Assembly: GCA_947179155.2 (NCBI GenBank)
Contig: OX359266.1
Location: forward strand, 13,468,098 to 13,532,097
DNA length: 64,000 nt
Reading direction: 5' to 3'
Source of the DNA: Hedera helix
Taxonomy: Eukaryota > Streptophyta > Magnoliopsida > Apiales > Araliaceae
Part shown: positions 31,376 to 43,792 of the stretch, in pieces
Numbering within the stretch: position 1 is the first letter of the stretch
How the letters are laid out: every line of letters begins with the position of its first letter
The notes under the pieces: generated by a model
Databases searched by the model: none
What the model was told of the DNA's origin: nothing
What the model saw: the letters and a program-made list of their open reading frames with translations, nothing else
Made by a program: the position numbers and the translations under genes

Positions 31376-33045
31376 CAACTTTGTTATTATTCAATTAAAC
31401 TAATGATGTCTTGGAAAGGTAACGATAATAATAAAAAATTGATCAAATTTTTAACCAAAAATAACTATTGATGAGGTATCTTTTACACATGATAATTGTA
31501 TTTTTTATTTTTATTATTTTTTTATGTTTTATTGCTAAAAATATATTAAATCATTTTAAATAAATGAAAAACTAATAATAATAACTTAAAAATGTAACTT
31601 GTCATTTATTTAATTAAAAATGACTTCAAAATGTAAATAGTCATTTTATTTAATTAAAAAAATAACTTAAAATTTAATTTAATTAACACTTTTACACCCA
31701 TGTAATATCGGACCTTCATGAAAACAACATAAAAATAAAACTAACCAATTTATTTAATTAAAAAACAAGTTAAATATAGTTTAATTGACGTTTGAAAAAC
31801 GCCCATGTAATATTGAAGATTCATCCGAAAAGTGAAAACCCAAATACGTGAAAACGCATTTTCAGTTAGGGTCCGTTTGGATAATTTGTTTTGAAATTTA
31901 ATTTGATTTGTAATTCTATAGAGTTACAATTCATTGATTTATAAAATTAAAAAAATTAAAATAACACAATTCTACTATTTGGTTAACATATTGAATTTAT
32001 ATTGTATTTATATTAAAATTTATAAACTATTATTTGGATAGTTATTGTTTTTTTATTGTTTTCAATATCAAAAATAATATAATTAAATGTATCTATACAA
32101 AATAAAACACAACTAGTATTCATCATAAAAAAACACAAAAAAAAAAATTATAATAAAAAATAATTATTATTAAGTCATTTTTAAATTTGTCATTTTTATA
32201 TGTTTAACTAAAATTTGCACAACGGAAATAAATAAAACATGAGAACCTATTGATGTCTCAATTTGAAACAAAGATATTGCTTTATCATAAAACCTAATTA
32301 ATCAATTAGATGATATTATTGCATATGCTTATTTTATAATCTCTACAATAATACTTTACTAAAGATTATAAACTACGAGAGATATAGATAGAGAGAGAGA
32401 GAGAGAAAAGGAGAGAGATGTGCTTAGGAGAATATCAACTTAGTTTCACAACATTTATCAGAGTGCATATCTAATTCTAAGTACTATTGTATCACGCATT
32501 TATATTTGTTAATAGTTTTTAAACAAAAGTTTGAAATATTAACAACTAAAATATATAGTAAAAGAACTAGTACTTCAAATCTCCCACATAAAATATCACT
32601 AGAGTAAGTCAAACTGTTTAACAATAAAAAGATATCAATGATCATATTTTTAAAGTTTCCACTTCACTATTATATGCAACAAAACAAATATAAGAGATTT
32701 GAGTTAACAGCACAACATTACATCATATGGTGTATATAGTACCACTACCAGATCAATACACATAAAACTCATTTTTTAACCACTTTCAACTTTTACTTTA
32801 TAGAGACAAAGGTAAAGGGGATGATGAAAAACATCTAGTTGATCCAGTTACTATTGCTTCCTCTGTATCAATTATAACTGAAGACTATGCAATTGAGCAA
32901 AAGACAGCTTCATTAATAAATAATAGAAATATCAAAAGGTAAGTCACAAGTAATATGTAATATTTATACCGTCTCAAAACATATGTGATTCAATATGGTG
33001 GATCTTTGCAAGTAATTAATCAATTTTGTTCTCAGACTATTGTAC
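31376..33045. other. AT-rich intergenic DNA
   Basis: A GGGTCCGTTTGGATAATTTG sequence at about 31868 looks like one end of a plant transposon; no matching other end was found. A (GA)n run is at 32385-32406. No gene seen. Confidence 0.5.
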
Positions 33046-33674
33046 CTGATGCACAATACCAGAACCCGGAGGAACAACAAGCATGTAGTGGAATGCATTT
33101 GAAATTCAAGCTTCTTATTTGCTTGGACAACATTTTCTGACCTTGTCACATCAACCTGAACTGAATGATCAATGACAAGATCTACAGGAACCTGTACCCA
33201 GGATAGTTGAATATATGTTAGTAAGAAAACTTTGCATATAAAAAAAATTAACAGAATAACAATTGTGATTGAAATCATGAACTGTTAAACAAGAGACCAG
33301 TCAAACTAATTACTGGTGCTAACAAAGACCTAAATGTTTTTCAATCAATGCTAAATAATACGAACATATACAAACAGAGAAATTCTCACTGTTGTGAATC
33401 TAATGCACATTTCAAACAACACTAATATCTCACACTACTAAAAATTGTTCTGAATTTGTAATCAGCATTTGTTAATGGGATTCTAATAGAGTATGGCAAC
33501 TTTTCTGTTATGCATCCATATAAAACCAAATTAATAAATGCTTGAGTTTAAGAAAATTACCTATCCTTGGATCATTCAGAGCAAGGAGGCTAAAAACATT
33601 CCAAACTCACCACCACCGGGCTTGGGAAGATTTGTCAGGATTCTCTTGAAAGCATGTTCAGAGGCTGAACTCAT
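33046..33674 (-). pseudogene. Aconitate hydratase pseudogene, two exons
   Basis: Minus-strand exon 33674-33561: MSSASEHAFKRILTNLPKPG then GGEF, the aconitase N-terminus, followed after a one- or two-base deletion by LALNDPRI and a donor. Minus-strand exon 33191-33046: VPVDLVIDHSVQVDVTRSEN, VVQANKKLEF, then NAFHYMLVVPPGSGIVHQ in a shifted frame, because about 40 nt are missing compared with the family exon. Acceptor and donor are retained, so it derives from genomic rather than processed DNA. The exon normally between them, and all downstream exons with the iron-sulphur cluster cysteines, are absent. Confidence 0.9.
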
Positions 33675-34427
33675 ACAGATACACAGATTAGATTTGCGAT
33701 TTGGGTAGTAAGCTCAAAAACAATTTACCATATTCTGATGATGAATTTTGATAGTTTCTAACCTTTCAAATACAGAAACCATTACAACTTGGTATATAAA
33801 GATGAAACATTATTTAACAAACACAAAATGCTATCTATAACTCTGTCATATTCTGATAATGAATTTTGATTATTTATAATCTTTCTGATACATAATCATT
33901 AAAACCTGATATAACATTTGTTAACAAAAAAAAAACAGCTATAACTCTTCAATATGGTAACTTTCAGATTCAGATTCCTCGATCTCAATAATCATATTGA
34001 ACTGAAAAAACATTGTAATTCTTCATTCCCTCCATAAAACAGATAAAAAGGAGACACCTGGAGCTAAAAAAAATATACTAAATTTTCATTTCTACAGCAA
34101 TCTAACTTTAATTTGTCGTCAGAAAATCCAAAGGCAAAATAATTCATCACATTTCTACTGCAGTTCAACTTTCAGAATTGTGTTTATAATTATAAGAGAT
34201 TATTGAAATTAGTAATGCAGTTTATGCTAAAATGCGACAATAACGTTGTCCTGACGAACAAAACTTGATGGCGAATACCCTAAATAAAACTTTTAATGAG
34301 GGAAGTAATTATAATTTCTTCTACAAATTTTAAGATAAAAACTCATAAATAAGAGTAATTCATAAACTAATAGAACAAAACAAAATGGTCCAATGTGATT
34401 TAGAAGGGCTATCGATAGAGAACTCAC

Positions 34428-34639
34428 CGGAGGCGGGGGAATAATGTCGGTGGCGGAGGGGAAGACATAAAAAAAAAGCGAGAGGAGGAGGAGTCGAGGG
34501 AGTTGGGGAGGCGGTATCCAACAGAGTCAGCAGCTCTAAAGAGGACGTAGCAGGAGAGAGAAAGGCCAAATAACAATACAGTGGCGATCAGAATACGGCG
34601 GTCGAGGAGGGAAGAGGATATGGAGTGGGGTAGCAGCAT
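34428..34639 (-). CDS. Orphan first-exon-like ORF, unknown protein
   Basis: From ATG 34639: a Ser-rich N-terminus MLLPHSISSSLLDRRI, one probable membrane segment LIATVLLFGLSLSCYVLF (about residues 18-35), then a Ser/Pro-rich stretch. A possible donor (ccg then gtgagt) lies at about 34428. Upstream DNA is CT-rich like a plant 5' UTR, and base composition is GC-richer than its surroundings. I do not recognise the protein and found no continuing exon. It could be a captured exon, a gene start whose rest is lost, or the transit exon of something joined to the aconitase piece. The last is not supported by family comparison. Confidence 0.4.
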
Positions 34640-35061
34640 TTCTCCATAGGAATTAGCGGTTGCAACAATACGAAATGCCGACGAGGTCGCCGATGATGGT
34701 TGAGATGGAGGAGGGGAGAAGAGAAAGAAGTGTGTGTTTCTGAATGTGTTTTAGTAGGTGAGCCCGATGTTGCAATGGTTAATGAATTCTAAAATATTGA
34801 GTTGTTTTGGTTTAGTATTCATTTGGTTAAAATTATCGAATTAGAATTTTATTTCAACTTCAATTTTAATCTTAAGCATCTAAATAGTTGAATTGAAATT
34901 AAAAATGTCAATTCTAATTCTAAATCATTAATTCCATAACCTTTTAGATTAGATTAAGGAATTGAGGTGAGAGAAACGACTACTTGAATTATAAAGAGAG
35001 GAAATGCATAAATAAAAGAGATAAAATCACGCGTTATTGCATGTTTGTATGTTTTAATATA

Positions 35062-35309
35062 TTTTTTTCGTTCTAAATTATATGATTATTATTAATTTTT
35101 AAAATATTTTTAAATTTAAAATTCAGATAACTTATTAAAATTTTAAAAAATAATAAAACTTATAATAAATAGTACTTTTTAGATAGTTTATAATATTTAT
35201 TATTATATTGATTAAAATTAAAAAAAATTATGTGAATTTTAAGTTTAAAATTTTTTTAAGTTAATTTTAAAATATCAATAATGATCAAATAATAAGAACC
35301 GGAGAAAAT
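35062..35309. mobile_element. MITE, second copy of the 30512-30747 family
   Basis: CGTTCTAAATTATATGATTA near the left end and, reversed at the right end, TTCTTATTATTTGATCATTA match the termini of 30512-30747, with similar length and internal order. Confidence 0.6.
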
Positions 35310-35559
35310 ATATTTTTACTTGAATAAAGTGATTTAGTCTATGTCAAGCAATAAAATTGAAGTACGTAAAAAGATACCTCAACAATTAACTGTGGTTAGA
35401 GGTTTAATCAATTTTTGAGTTATTTTTGTTAACTTTTTTTTTAGATATCATTTATTTAATTAAAATAAAAGAAAGTTCACAGTTTTTATTTTTTTTTAAA
35501 TGAATAAAGTTCGTCAATTTTTTTGGTGATTAAGTCAAATATATAAACCAAAGTTCGTT

Positions 35560-36074
35560 CATTGATATTTTATGTTTAAAACTTAAAATTGACCTGATTT
35601 CTTTTTAAATTTTAAAATAATAGCTCTCATAAAATTATTATGTTGCGTTTGGATTGAACGAATGAAATGGAAGAAGGAATAAAATAATTTTAAGATATTT
35701 TAAGTAAATGTTTGATTGTTGGTGAGAGTGAGTAGTGTAATATGATGATAAAATTATCATACATATTCACTAGAATGTATTTTATTCCACCACCTTTTAC
35801 ATGGAATAAAAATCAAGTGGATGGAATGAATTTTCATTCAACTAGAATAATTTATCATCCAAAATGATTATCCAATATACTATTTTTTATTACATTCTTT
35901 CTTTCATTCAATTCCTTTAATTCAAACGTGGTAGTAGTATATTTATGATAATTTATAATATTTATAATTGTACTTACAAAAATTAATTGAGTTTCCATTA
36001 ATTTTGAATTTATCAACATTTTTTTTTATCAACTTTTAAGAAGTTAATATTGATATTTTAGAACATAGGTAGTA
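35560..36074. mobile_element. Degenerate third MITE copy, interrupted by another MITE
   Basis: Its right end attttagaacataggtagta matches the right end of 30512-30747, as does its middle. A different MITE occupies 35642-35931. Left limit uncertain. Confidence 0.4.
35642..35931. mobile_element. 290-bp MITE with long inverted termini
   Basis: Left end GTTGCGTTTGGATTGAACGA; reversed right end CCACGTTTGAATTAAAGGAA. Both continue into ATGAAA(T/G)(G/A)-rich DNA, an imperfect inverted repeat of about 45 bp. Target duplication not resolved. Confidence 0.6.
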
Positions 36075-36801
36075 TGAAATTTTAGATACATGAAGTTATG
36101 AATTTAAAGGCTTCAATTTATATTTAGTTACTCTTCAAATATGAATATTGACATTACAATCAAAGTTTTCTTAGTTATGTTTTTAGTGTTAATCTCTAAA
36201 TAAAATTTTTGGAAGAAAAGAAGAAAACTGAGTTATAATTAAATATTTTTTATTTTTAAAATTAATATAAATTCTCTTAATTTTAAATGATACAATTATG
36301 AGAATTGATAGTTATCCTTACAAAATAATTTATTTCACAAAAATGGTCATTTTTTTTATTGATAATATAAAATAACACAATATGCTTAAATTTGATCATT
36401 CTAATTTTATTATTATATCACCATCATTTAATTAATAATTTATTTTTTTAAAGATAAATATATATTTAATATTTTCAAAATTTATATATAAAACTGTTCA
36501 ATGAAAGGGAGAGAATATATCGGATGGAGAATAACGTAAGCGCCACAGTTGAATGATAGATAGACAGGAATTTGTTAACGCATGCATCCGTACCATGTGG
36601 GCATGCATATTTTTAGGCATCATTTTATTTAAATACTAACCCTTTAATTACGTCATTAGCATTATGTCACTGAACTCAAAACATGACGTTACATGATAGT
36701 AGCTAAGTCATAAAAGGAGTTAAACTTATTTAATTTAAATTAATACAATTGTGATTAGTAATAGTTATTAAATTTAATCTGAGAGAGAAACCAATTCACG
36801 G

Positions 36802-37712
36802 CAGTGGTTAGAGGTACACAATAAACCGAAAATAATTAAAAAATTGATCGGACTGAATCGAACCGACAATAAATTAAATTAAAAATTACAAAATCAATGA
36901 ACCGAAAAATTTAAAAAATAAAAAATCGAAGTTCAATTGGTCGGTTTCGGTTTGATTTAAAAAAAAATCGAGTCCGACCGAACTGATTGAATACTTAAAA
37001 TTATAATATAATTTATATACTTTACTAATAATTATTTATTATATATAATTATATATTATAAAATATAAATAAATTACTTTATTAGTTTACTTTGTAATTG
37101 ATAATGATAGACAACTTTGCAGTTTGCTAAAATTGAACAACATCGGCGGATAAATACAAGAGAACAAACTTTAATACTTTGTTGATGGAGTCTTACGCAT
37201 GGAGCTGGACGTCGAGAATTACAAGGAACAGAATAAGAAGTAAACCATATAGGACAGTGTACAAAAACATGGACCCTATAATAGTATGTTTTCTGATGTA
37301 TTGTATGACTTTATGTGCAGTTATTTAATATGTAATGTGTTATTATTTTATAGTTTTGAGTTGACATGTGTCACTAACTGGTCTGAACCATCATGGGTTA
37401 CATATATGTTTTTACGGGTGTAAACAGATATTAAACTAAAAGATTTATTTAAGTGTGTGAGAATATATACTGTTGAACATATTTTTCTTTTAATAATTGA
37501 TAATACATGGTATTTAAGTTGGCTTAAGTTTTATAATCGATCAAATCACGTAAATCGACCAATTTAATTGAAATTGAATAGGCCAATAACCGATTACGGA
37601 GTAAAAATTTGGGTGATTTTGATTTTTAATTTTTTATAACCGATTTAAATGGTTTGGTTATTTTTTTAAATATAAAATTGACCAAATCGATCGTTGTGCA
37701 CTCTTAACAGTG
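36802..37712. mobile_element. TIR element, about 0.9 kb, CAGTGGTTAGAGG terminus
   Basis: CAGTGGTTAGAGGTACACAA at the left pairs with CACTGTTAAGAGTGCACAA read from the right. Both subterminal regions are rich in AACCGA/TCGGTT, typical of plant hAT-like non-autonomous elements. No ORF. Confidence 0.55.
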
Positions 37713-39265
37713 ATCATTTTTAAAGTAAAATGGAGATTATTTTTGTAAAATGGAGAGAGGAAACAAATAAAAGACGGTTGGTATTTGGGATTAGTGACGA
37801 TTAAATGGAGAAAAAAACTACTTAATTGTAGTAATGTCTCATGTCAAAAAGGATTATTTATTTATTTCCAATAGTTTATTTATAGAGGTTATCTTTCTCT
37901 TAATTGGGCCCAACAATTCATCAAATGTTTTCCCCGTCATCTCCATCCATTGTTTTATAATTTTGAACATAGGAAATATATGGTCCCAAATTATAAAATA
38001 CTGATATTTTTTTAGGAATCTATATTATTACAAATTTATTATAAAAAAATTAGTAAAGATGATAGAAGAGGAATTAGTAAAAATTCAAGAGAAATTTACC
38101 TTCAGTGTGTAGCATACCATGGCTGCTGATTTTAAGTTTTGCTCAATGACAACTAAAACTACACTTATTTTAATTTTTGGTGAATGGTAAACTCAAAAGG
38201 GTAACTTTGTACAGTAAAAAAAAATATCTAACCACTACTAAAGTGGTGTTTGTTTAGGTTTTAATATTTTTAACAATGTTCTCAGACTCAGACCGGTTAT
38301 CGAACAAAAAAAATTACTGAATGGATGGATAATTAATTTAACCAGTGGTCGAACTGTTATTGACCAAGTAATGTCATTAATATGTAATAAATAATAAATA
38401 TATTACTTTTTATTATATATTATATATAATATTTATCAAATATATAAAATTAATTATTTTATCTATAAAAATAAATAAAAAATAAACCTATTTGCAATCA
38501 CCCACAAGTCTTGTGTCATGGGTGATCATGAGTGTATTGATTTTTCCATTATTTGTGAACTGTTTTTGAAGAAGACAAGTGCTCCAGGCGCTTGTCTTTC
38601 TATGGGTGGGTGTCAATCAGACATACAACATTAGTGGAGCTCAATCTCAAGTTAAACTCATTTATTTATCATCTAAAAATAAAAGAAACACGTCTACGGG
38701 CCAAAACAAAAGCTACTCCATCAATTCAAGGTTATTTATTTATTCAAAAACAGTACTGGCAAATGATAAAGGACTTTTTTTTGTATGATTTGTTCCTTTA
38801 TTTAGGACCACCAGGAAAAGCCATGAACATGGAACTCACTAGCGGAGCTAGAATTTTTTTTCAGGGAGTGTCATGGCAAGGCAAAAATATTGTTGAGAAG
38901 AAAAGAGAAAGTGAAGTAAAACAGAATAAGAAAAAAGAGAGAAAGAAAGACAAAGGAACCCATTTTTATTTTTTTGGGATTACCAAAAGTGTGAAAAAAG
39001 ATCAAAAAATCATATTCAAGAAAAATAAAATAAAATAATCAACCAACCTGCAAGCTATCATCTTCAAAACTCAGAAGGTGCCAACATATAGTGTAGCTCC
39101 GCCCCTGATGGAACTTGGAAGAGTCTTACTTAGAAATTAGAATACTATGTCTATAAGACAATATTTGTTGTTCTCAAACACAATTCACCCACAAATATAA
39201 AACCTAACAACAATAAAACCAAACTTCTCTTTTTCAGATCTATTTCAAATATATAAAATCCCATT

Positions 39266-39267
<2 letters not shown>

Positions 39268-39320
<53 letters not shown>
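39268..39320. repeat. (TA)n microsatellite, left arm
   Basis: About 53 nt of pure TA repeat directly abutting the inverted-repeat element that starts at 39321. Confidence 0.95.
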
Positions 39321-39322
<2 letters not shown>

Positions 39323-41297
39323 ACCGATCAATTTACAACGTTGTAAATGAGAACTTTTTTTATAACATATCTCAGCCATATATGTTGAGATCTAATGGTT
39401 GAAAATCATCTCGTCTGCAATTTAATTACTAGTACGTTCAATTTAATATTGCGGACGGGAAAAAAATGTCAAAATACCCCTGGACTCCTAATATACCAAG
39501 CCATCGCCCGCAGTTTAATACTGCGGACGACAATATTTACAAAAATGCTACTCTTCGATGTAATTAAACTTGCGAATGACATTTTTGTAAATACTGTCAT
39601 CCGCAATATTTGCAATAATAATATTTTATTACTTTTTGCAATGTATTTAAATGCAATGTCATGTTCTTAAATGCATTTTATGTTGTATATTTCATTGGAT
39701 TTATAATTTGTGATTAGTATATTTTGTACATGTTGGTTTGGTGTGATATATGGCAATACAGTTTTCTGAGCAATGAATTTACAATTTGTTAATTGGTATA
39801 TTTTATGGTGGGTTTACATACAGATTAGTATATTACATTGGATTTATAGTTTGGAACAAGATATGTTATAGGGAGCCTAGAAATTCCATAGACAATCTGT
39901 TTAAAAAAATAAACCTGCTTGGACGATAGTATTTACAAAAATGGCATTTCCCGGTGTAATTAAATATGAGAATGACATTATTGTAAATACATCTGTCTGC
40001 AGTTTAATATTGCAGACGACAATATTTACAAAAATGCTATCTAAACGCTAGGAATTTTCAAAACGACATCGTTTTACTAATAAATCTATTAAATTATCAT
40101 CCACAACATTAAACTGCAGATAGTTCTTTTAAAGCTACTAGTTTTCTTCTTCTCCTACGTTTTCTCGTTGCAAATTCATATTATCTGGGATGAATGATAA
40201 ATATGAATCGATAAGAATAAGAAAACACAAGAAGAAGAAAAAAACTTAATAGCCTTAATTAAGTTGAGCTACCTAAATCGGTACCGTCAAAATGAGATGA
40301 CATCAAAAATTAATTGCTATGAACTATGACGTATATTTATACTTACACTTGTGCATTTCACCTGGACGGGGAATTTTAAAGAATACATTCCGCAGTTTAA
40401 TACCGCGGACGACAATATTTACAAAAATGCTATTTGGTAGTTCCCAAACGACATCACTTTAAGAGCTCTTTGGTTTTCCTCTGTCCGCATTTTAATACTG
40501 CGGACGAAAGTATTTACAGAAAATTGTTCTAGTTAATCTGGAGAATTTCAAGCGATTACATTGGGGCAACAATCGTTTTCTCATAAATGGCGACCACAAA
40601 TTGGCCCGGCTATTTGAATCTGAGTAATTAGTCCACTACTGCCCAGTATAAATAACATTGGCCGTTGTTTACTTCACTCCAATTCCCTACGAAGGAGGTG
40701 GTGGTGATGAAGGTGGGTGGTGGTGGTGGACTACCAACACCACACCCCCACCATCACCAACCACCACCTACATCACAAAAAAAAAAAAAAAAACTACCAC
40801 CACCTACATAACAAAAAAAAAAAAAAAAAAAACCCATCACCAACCACCATACCCCCACCATCACCAACAACTACCACCTCATACATCTCCAATCATTATA
40901 CTATCGTGTCAGCAATTTATAAAAATGTCATTCCCCGGTGTAATTAAACTGGGGAATGACATTTTTGTAAATATATTCGTCCACAGTTTCATACTTTGGA
41001 CGACAGTATTTACAAAAATGTCATTCGCAAGTTTAATTACATCGGGGAATGATATTTTTGTAAAAACTGTAATCCGCAGTATTAGGAATGCATGTATATT
41101 AAACTACGAACGTTGACTTGGTATATTAGGAATACATGGGTATTTTTGACATTTTCTCCCATCTGCAGTATTAAATTGCGCGTACTGGTAATTAAACTAC
41201 GGATAGGAGGATTTTCAACCATTAGATCTCAGCATAGACAGTTGAGATCTGTTGTAATGATAAGTTCTCATTTATAACGTTGTAAATGGATCGGTCC
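39321..41297. mobile_element. Microsatellite-bounded inverted-repeat element, 1,977 bp
   Basis: Terminal inverted repeats of 34 bp with two mismatches (39321-39354 and 41264-41297; ends GGACCGATC and GATCGGTCC). Long (TA)n tracts abut both ends. The interior has no plausible protein but carries many copies of palindromic modules: CCGCAGTTTAATACTGCGG followed by GACGACAATATTTACAAAAATG, and CATTCCCC...GGGGAATG. A GGTGG-rich block (40696-40732), CCACC-rich blocks and two A runs lie at 40696-40880. Resembles microsatellite-targeting elements such as rice Micron in insertion site only. Confidence 0.75.
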
Positions 41298-41298
41298 C

Positions 41299-41301
<3 letters not shown>

Positions 41302-41354
<53 letters not shown>
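41302..41354. repeat. (TA)n microsatellite, right arm
   Basis: About 53 nt of TA repeat after the element's right end, mirroring 39268-39320. Confidence 0.95.
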
Positions 41355-41355
<1 letters not shown>

Positions 41356-42235
41356 CAGTATATACAACAAAATCAAAATAAAAAGATATGCATATTATAA
41401 ATTGGCAGTAAACCCAAAAATCATAGCAATCAGAAGGAGATGATTTTACCCAAAATCAGTGAATCACAATGAATCATAGCAATCACGGGCTCACATCAAT
41501 CAGAGGAAAAAGATGATCGTGAGGCGAGATGTGGTCACCAGAGATAAAGAAGGAGAAGCCACGGTCACTAGAGAGAGCAAATCAGAGAAGGAGATGTGTG
41601 CGAGCGAGTTAAGCGACAGAGGAGAGAAGAACTGAAGAAGTACTTTGCGGTTGAAGTGAAAAAGAGAATAAGAAAACCTAACTTTTTTTGGTTTTTATTG
41701 TAAGGAATTGAACCGATCAAAATCATAACTCAGTCACCGGTTTGATGACCCGACCGACTCAACCATTGGATCACCAATTTTGTATAGTTATTGGCTAAAT
41801 CTGGTTCAAAGGTCCAACCCAGTTTGTTAAGCCGACCGGTTCCCGGTTTAACAGGCGATTCCAAATTGGGTTTGAGAACATTGCTTTTTAATGAACCCAT
41901 GTCTGAATCGGTAAGAGGCAAAGTTGTTTGTTAAAATTTTGTTTGCCACTTAATGCCTCTTAATTAGTAAGACATAAAATGAAGTTCAAATCATTAATAG
42001 CCGTCTCTTAATGATTTTTTTTTGATAATTTTTTGTGTATATAAATAAATTCAATAATATTATCCACTCATTTTTATTAAATTGAATATTTAAATTATTA
42101 AATAAAATTTTACCATTTAAAATGGTAAAATAGTGTCTTTAAGAAGCAACTCACCTTTTTAGTTATCAAACAATTTTTTAGATTCAGATCTTATTTTACT
42201 CTGATACTATAATTTATTAAGATATACTAATGGTT

Positions 42236-43570
42236 ACTGAAAAATCTGTATCCGTATTCAAAATAAAATAGATATTATTCGTATTCAAAATTAAACGGAT
42301 ATATCCGTATTCAATTTTAAGATATCGATAAATAAACGGATGCAATTACGAATATAGTATTATCCGTATTCGTTTAATATCCGACTGTAAATATATCTGA
42401 CAAATAACGAATATCCGATATTCGAATTCGTATTTGAAATTTGTTTATGAATAACTTTAAATATCAAAATCCTCATGTTTCACAACATCCTTTTGTTTTT
42501 TTCAAGGACACATAAAAGATGACATTTTTTAATGACAATATTTATAATAATATTTTGATTAATTTAAATGATATAATTATAATATATTATTTTAATTGGA
42601 ATAAGAATATGAAAAAAGGACACCATGCATTTGGTTTACAATTTGAGAAGTTATTGTAAGTTTATGAATTTGATAAGCCATTACAAATGAATCTATGACA
42701 CAAAAATAAAAAATAAAAAATGAGCTACTAAGGTGGTGTTTATTTATAATGATGACGTTTAAACAATTATACTTCATCTGTCTTAAGATAAAAGTCTTTC
42801 ATGATTTTGTGTTTTGTGGTCAAATTGACCATTTTTTAAATCAATAGATCCTATTATTCGTTTACATATTTACAAAAAATCAATAAACATTATTAGATAC
42901 ATAAAATTTTGTCAATTGAGAACTTTAATTTATGCATTTTTACTATTGTAAAGTGTAAAATATCTAAAACGTATCATTTAACAAAAAAAATTATATATTA
43001 AAAGAACAAAATTATAATTATTAGTTTAGTACATGTGTTTTATTTTCAAAACTTATGTAAGATAAGTTTTTATACATTCTTTAACAGTTTAAATTCAAAT
43101 TTATACATTTGCAAAGTACTCATAATTTCCAAATTGATCTTTTTAAAATTAATAACCTTTTGATACTTTCTATAGGATGTTTAAATTTTAATTGATTTTT
43201 ATGATCAATTATAGATGATGATGTATTTGACATTTTTCTCCCTTTTATAATATATATTGTTAAAATTTTAAATGGTTCTAATTATTCAATGTTTTCCTTT
43301 ATTTTTTTTTATAAATAATTTGAATAATTTTTTTTCTTAAAAAATAAATTATTTATTAGGTGACTGATATTCAAATAATTTGTTTATTCGAATAAATAAA
43401 CGAAAATAAATATTATTCGTATTTGGATAAAATTTTGAATACCAGATGCGGATATTTTTTTAATATCCGTCGAATATCGAATATGAATACGAATATAGTA
43501 TTAATTTTTTAGATATGAATACGGATATTACTGTATTCATATCCGAATAAATCTGTTTACACCCCTAATT
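42236..43570. mobile_element. Probable TIR element with ATATCCGTATTC subterminal arrays
   Basis: Both ends (42250-42440 and 43380-43560) carry many TATCCGTATTC/GAATACGGATA repeats in opposite orientation. The right end GTTTACACCCCTA is a common plant transposon terminus. Left limit uncertain; no ORF. Confidence 0.45.
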
Positions 43571-43656
43571 AAGATGAAACCAAGTGTTCACTTGGTTAGA
43601 CCTTTTAGTAAATAAATCTAATAGTGTACTACTGATGAAAGTAAGTACTACTACTT

Positions 43657-43792
43657 TAGGCCTATGATCTGAGTCAAATGAGAATGCAGGTAAGTAAATG
43701 TATAGCATTTAAAATGTTTTTCATGATAATTCGAGTGCTCAAGGTTGTTCGAATCCTTTTGTGACCAGGGGTGAAGTTGCGTTTAGACGGGT
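43657..43792 (+). repeat. 3' flank copy B (duplicate of 30472-30850)
   Basis: aggcctatgatctgagtcaa, then gagaatgcagg, aaaatgtttttcatgataat, tcgagtgctcaaggtt and a gaccaggggtgaagttg stretch match the gene's downstream DNA without the MITE. Confidence 0.75.

Larger units (their letters stand above)
38274..41883. mobile_element. hAT-like non-autonomous element hosting the (TA)n-bounded element
   Basis: Ends CAATGTTCTCAGACTCAGAC and, reversed, CAATGTTCTCAAACCCAATT. Flanks ATTTTTAA (38266-38273) and CTTTTTAA (41884-41891) give an 8-bp duplication with one mismatch. Subterminal ACCGG/CCGGT motifs occur at both ends. It contains 39321-41297. No transposase seen. Confidence 0.7.

Noticed and set aside
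34428..34639. Reading 34428-34639 as the transit-peptide exon of the aconitase pseudogene
   Set aside because: It lacks the Arg-rich, Ser-rich transit sequence of plant aconitases and has a membrane-like segment instead.
31868..34965. GGGTCCGTTTGG at 31868 as the left end of a transposon that captured the aconitase piece
   Set aside because: No matching inverted end was found on the right; similar AATTCTAATT-rich DNA there is not a proper repeat.
38592..39038. Lys-rich 148-codon open frame
   Set aside because: Low-complexity AT-rich DNA inside a non-autonomous element; no start context or homology.
40658..41116. 152-codon open frame with Thr/His/Lys runs
   Set aside because: Produced by GGTGG, CCACC and A-run low-complexity sequence inside the palindrome-rich element.
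38236..42175. An outer MITE around the hAT-like element (ends near aagtggtgtttgtttag and gttatcaaacaa)
   Set aside because: The ends resemble a common plant MITE type, but inverted repeat and target duplication are too weak to define it.
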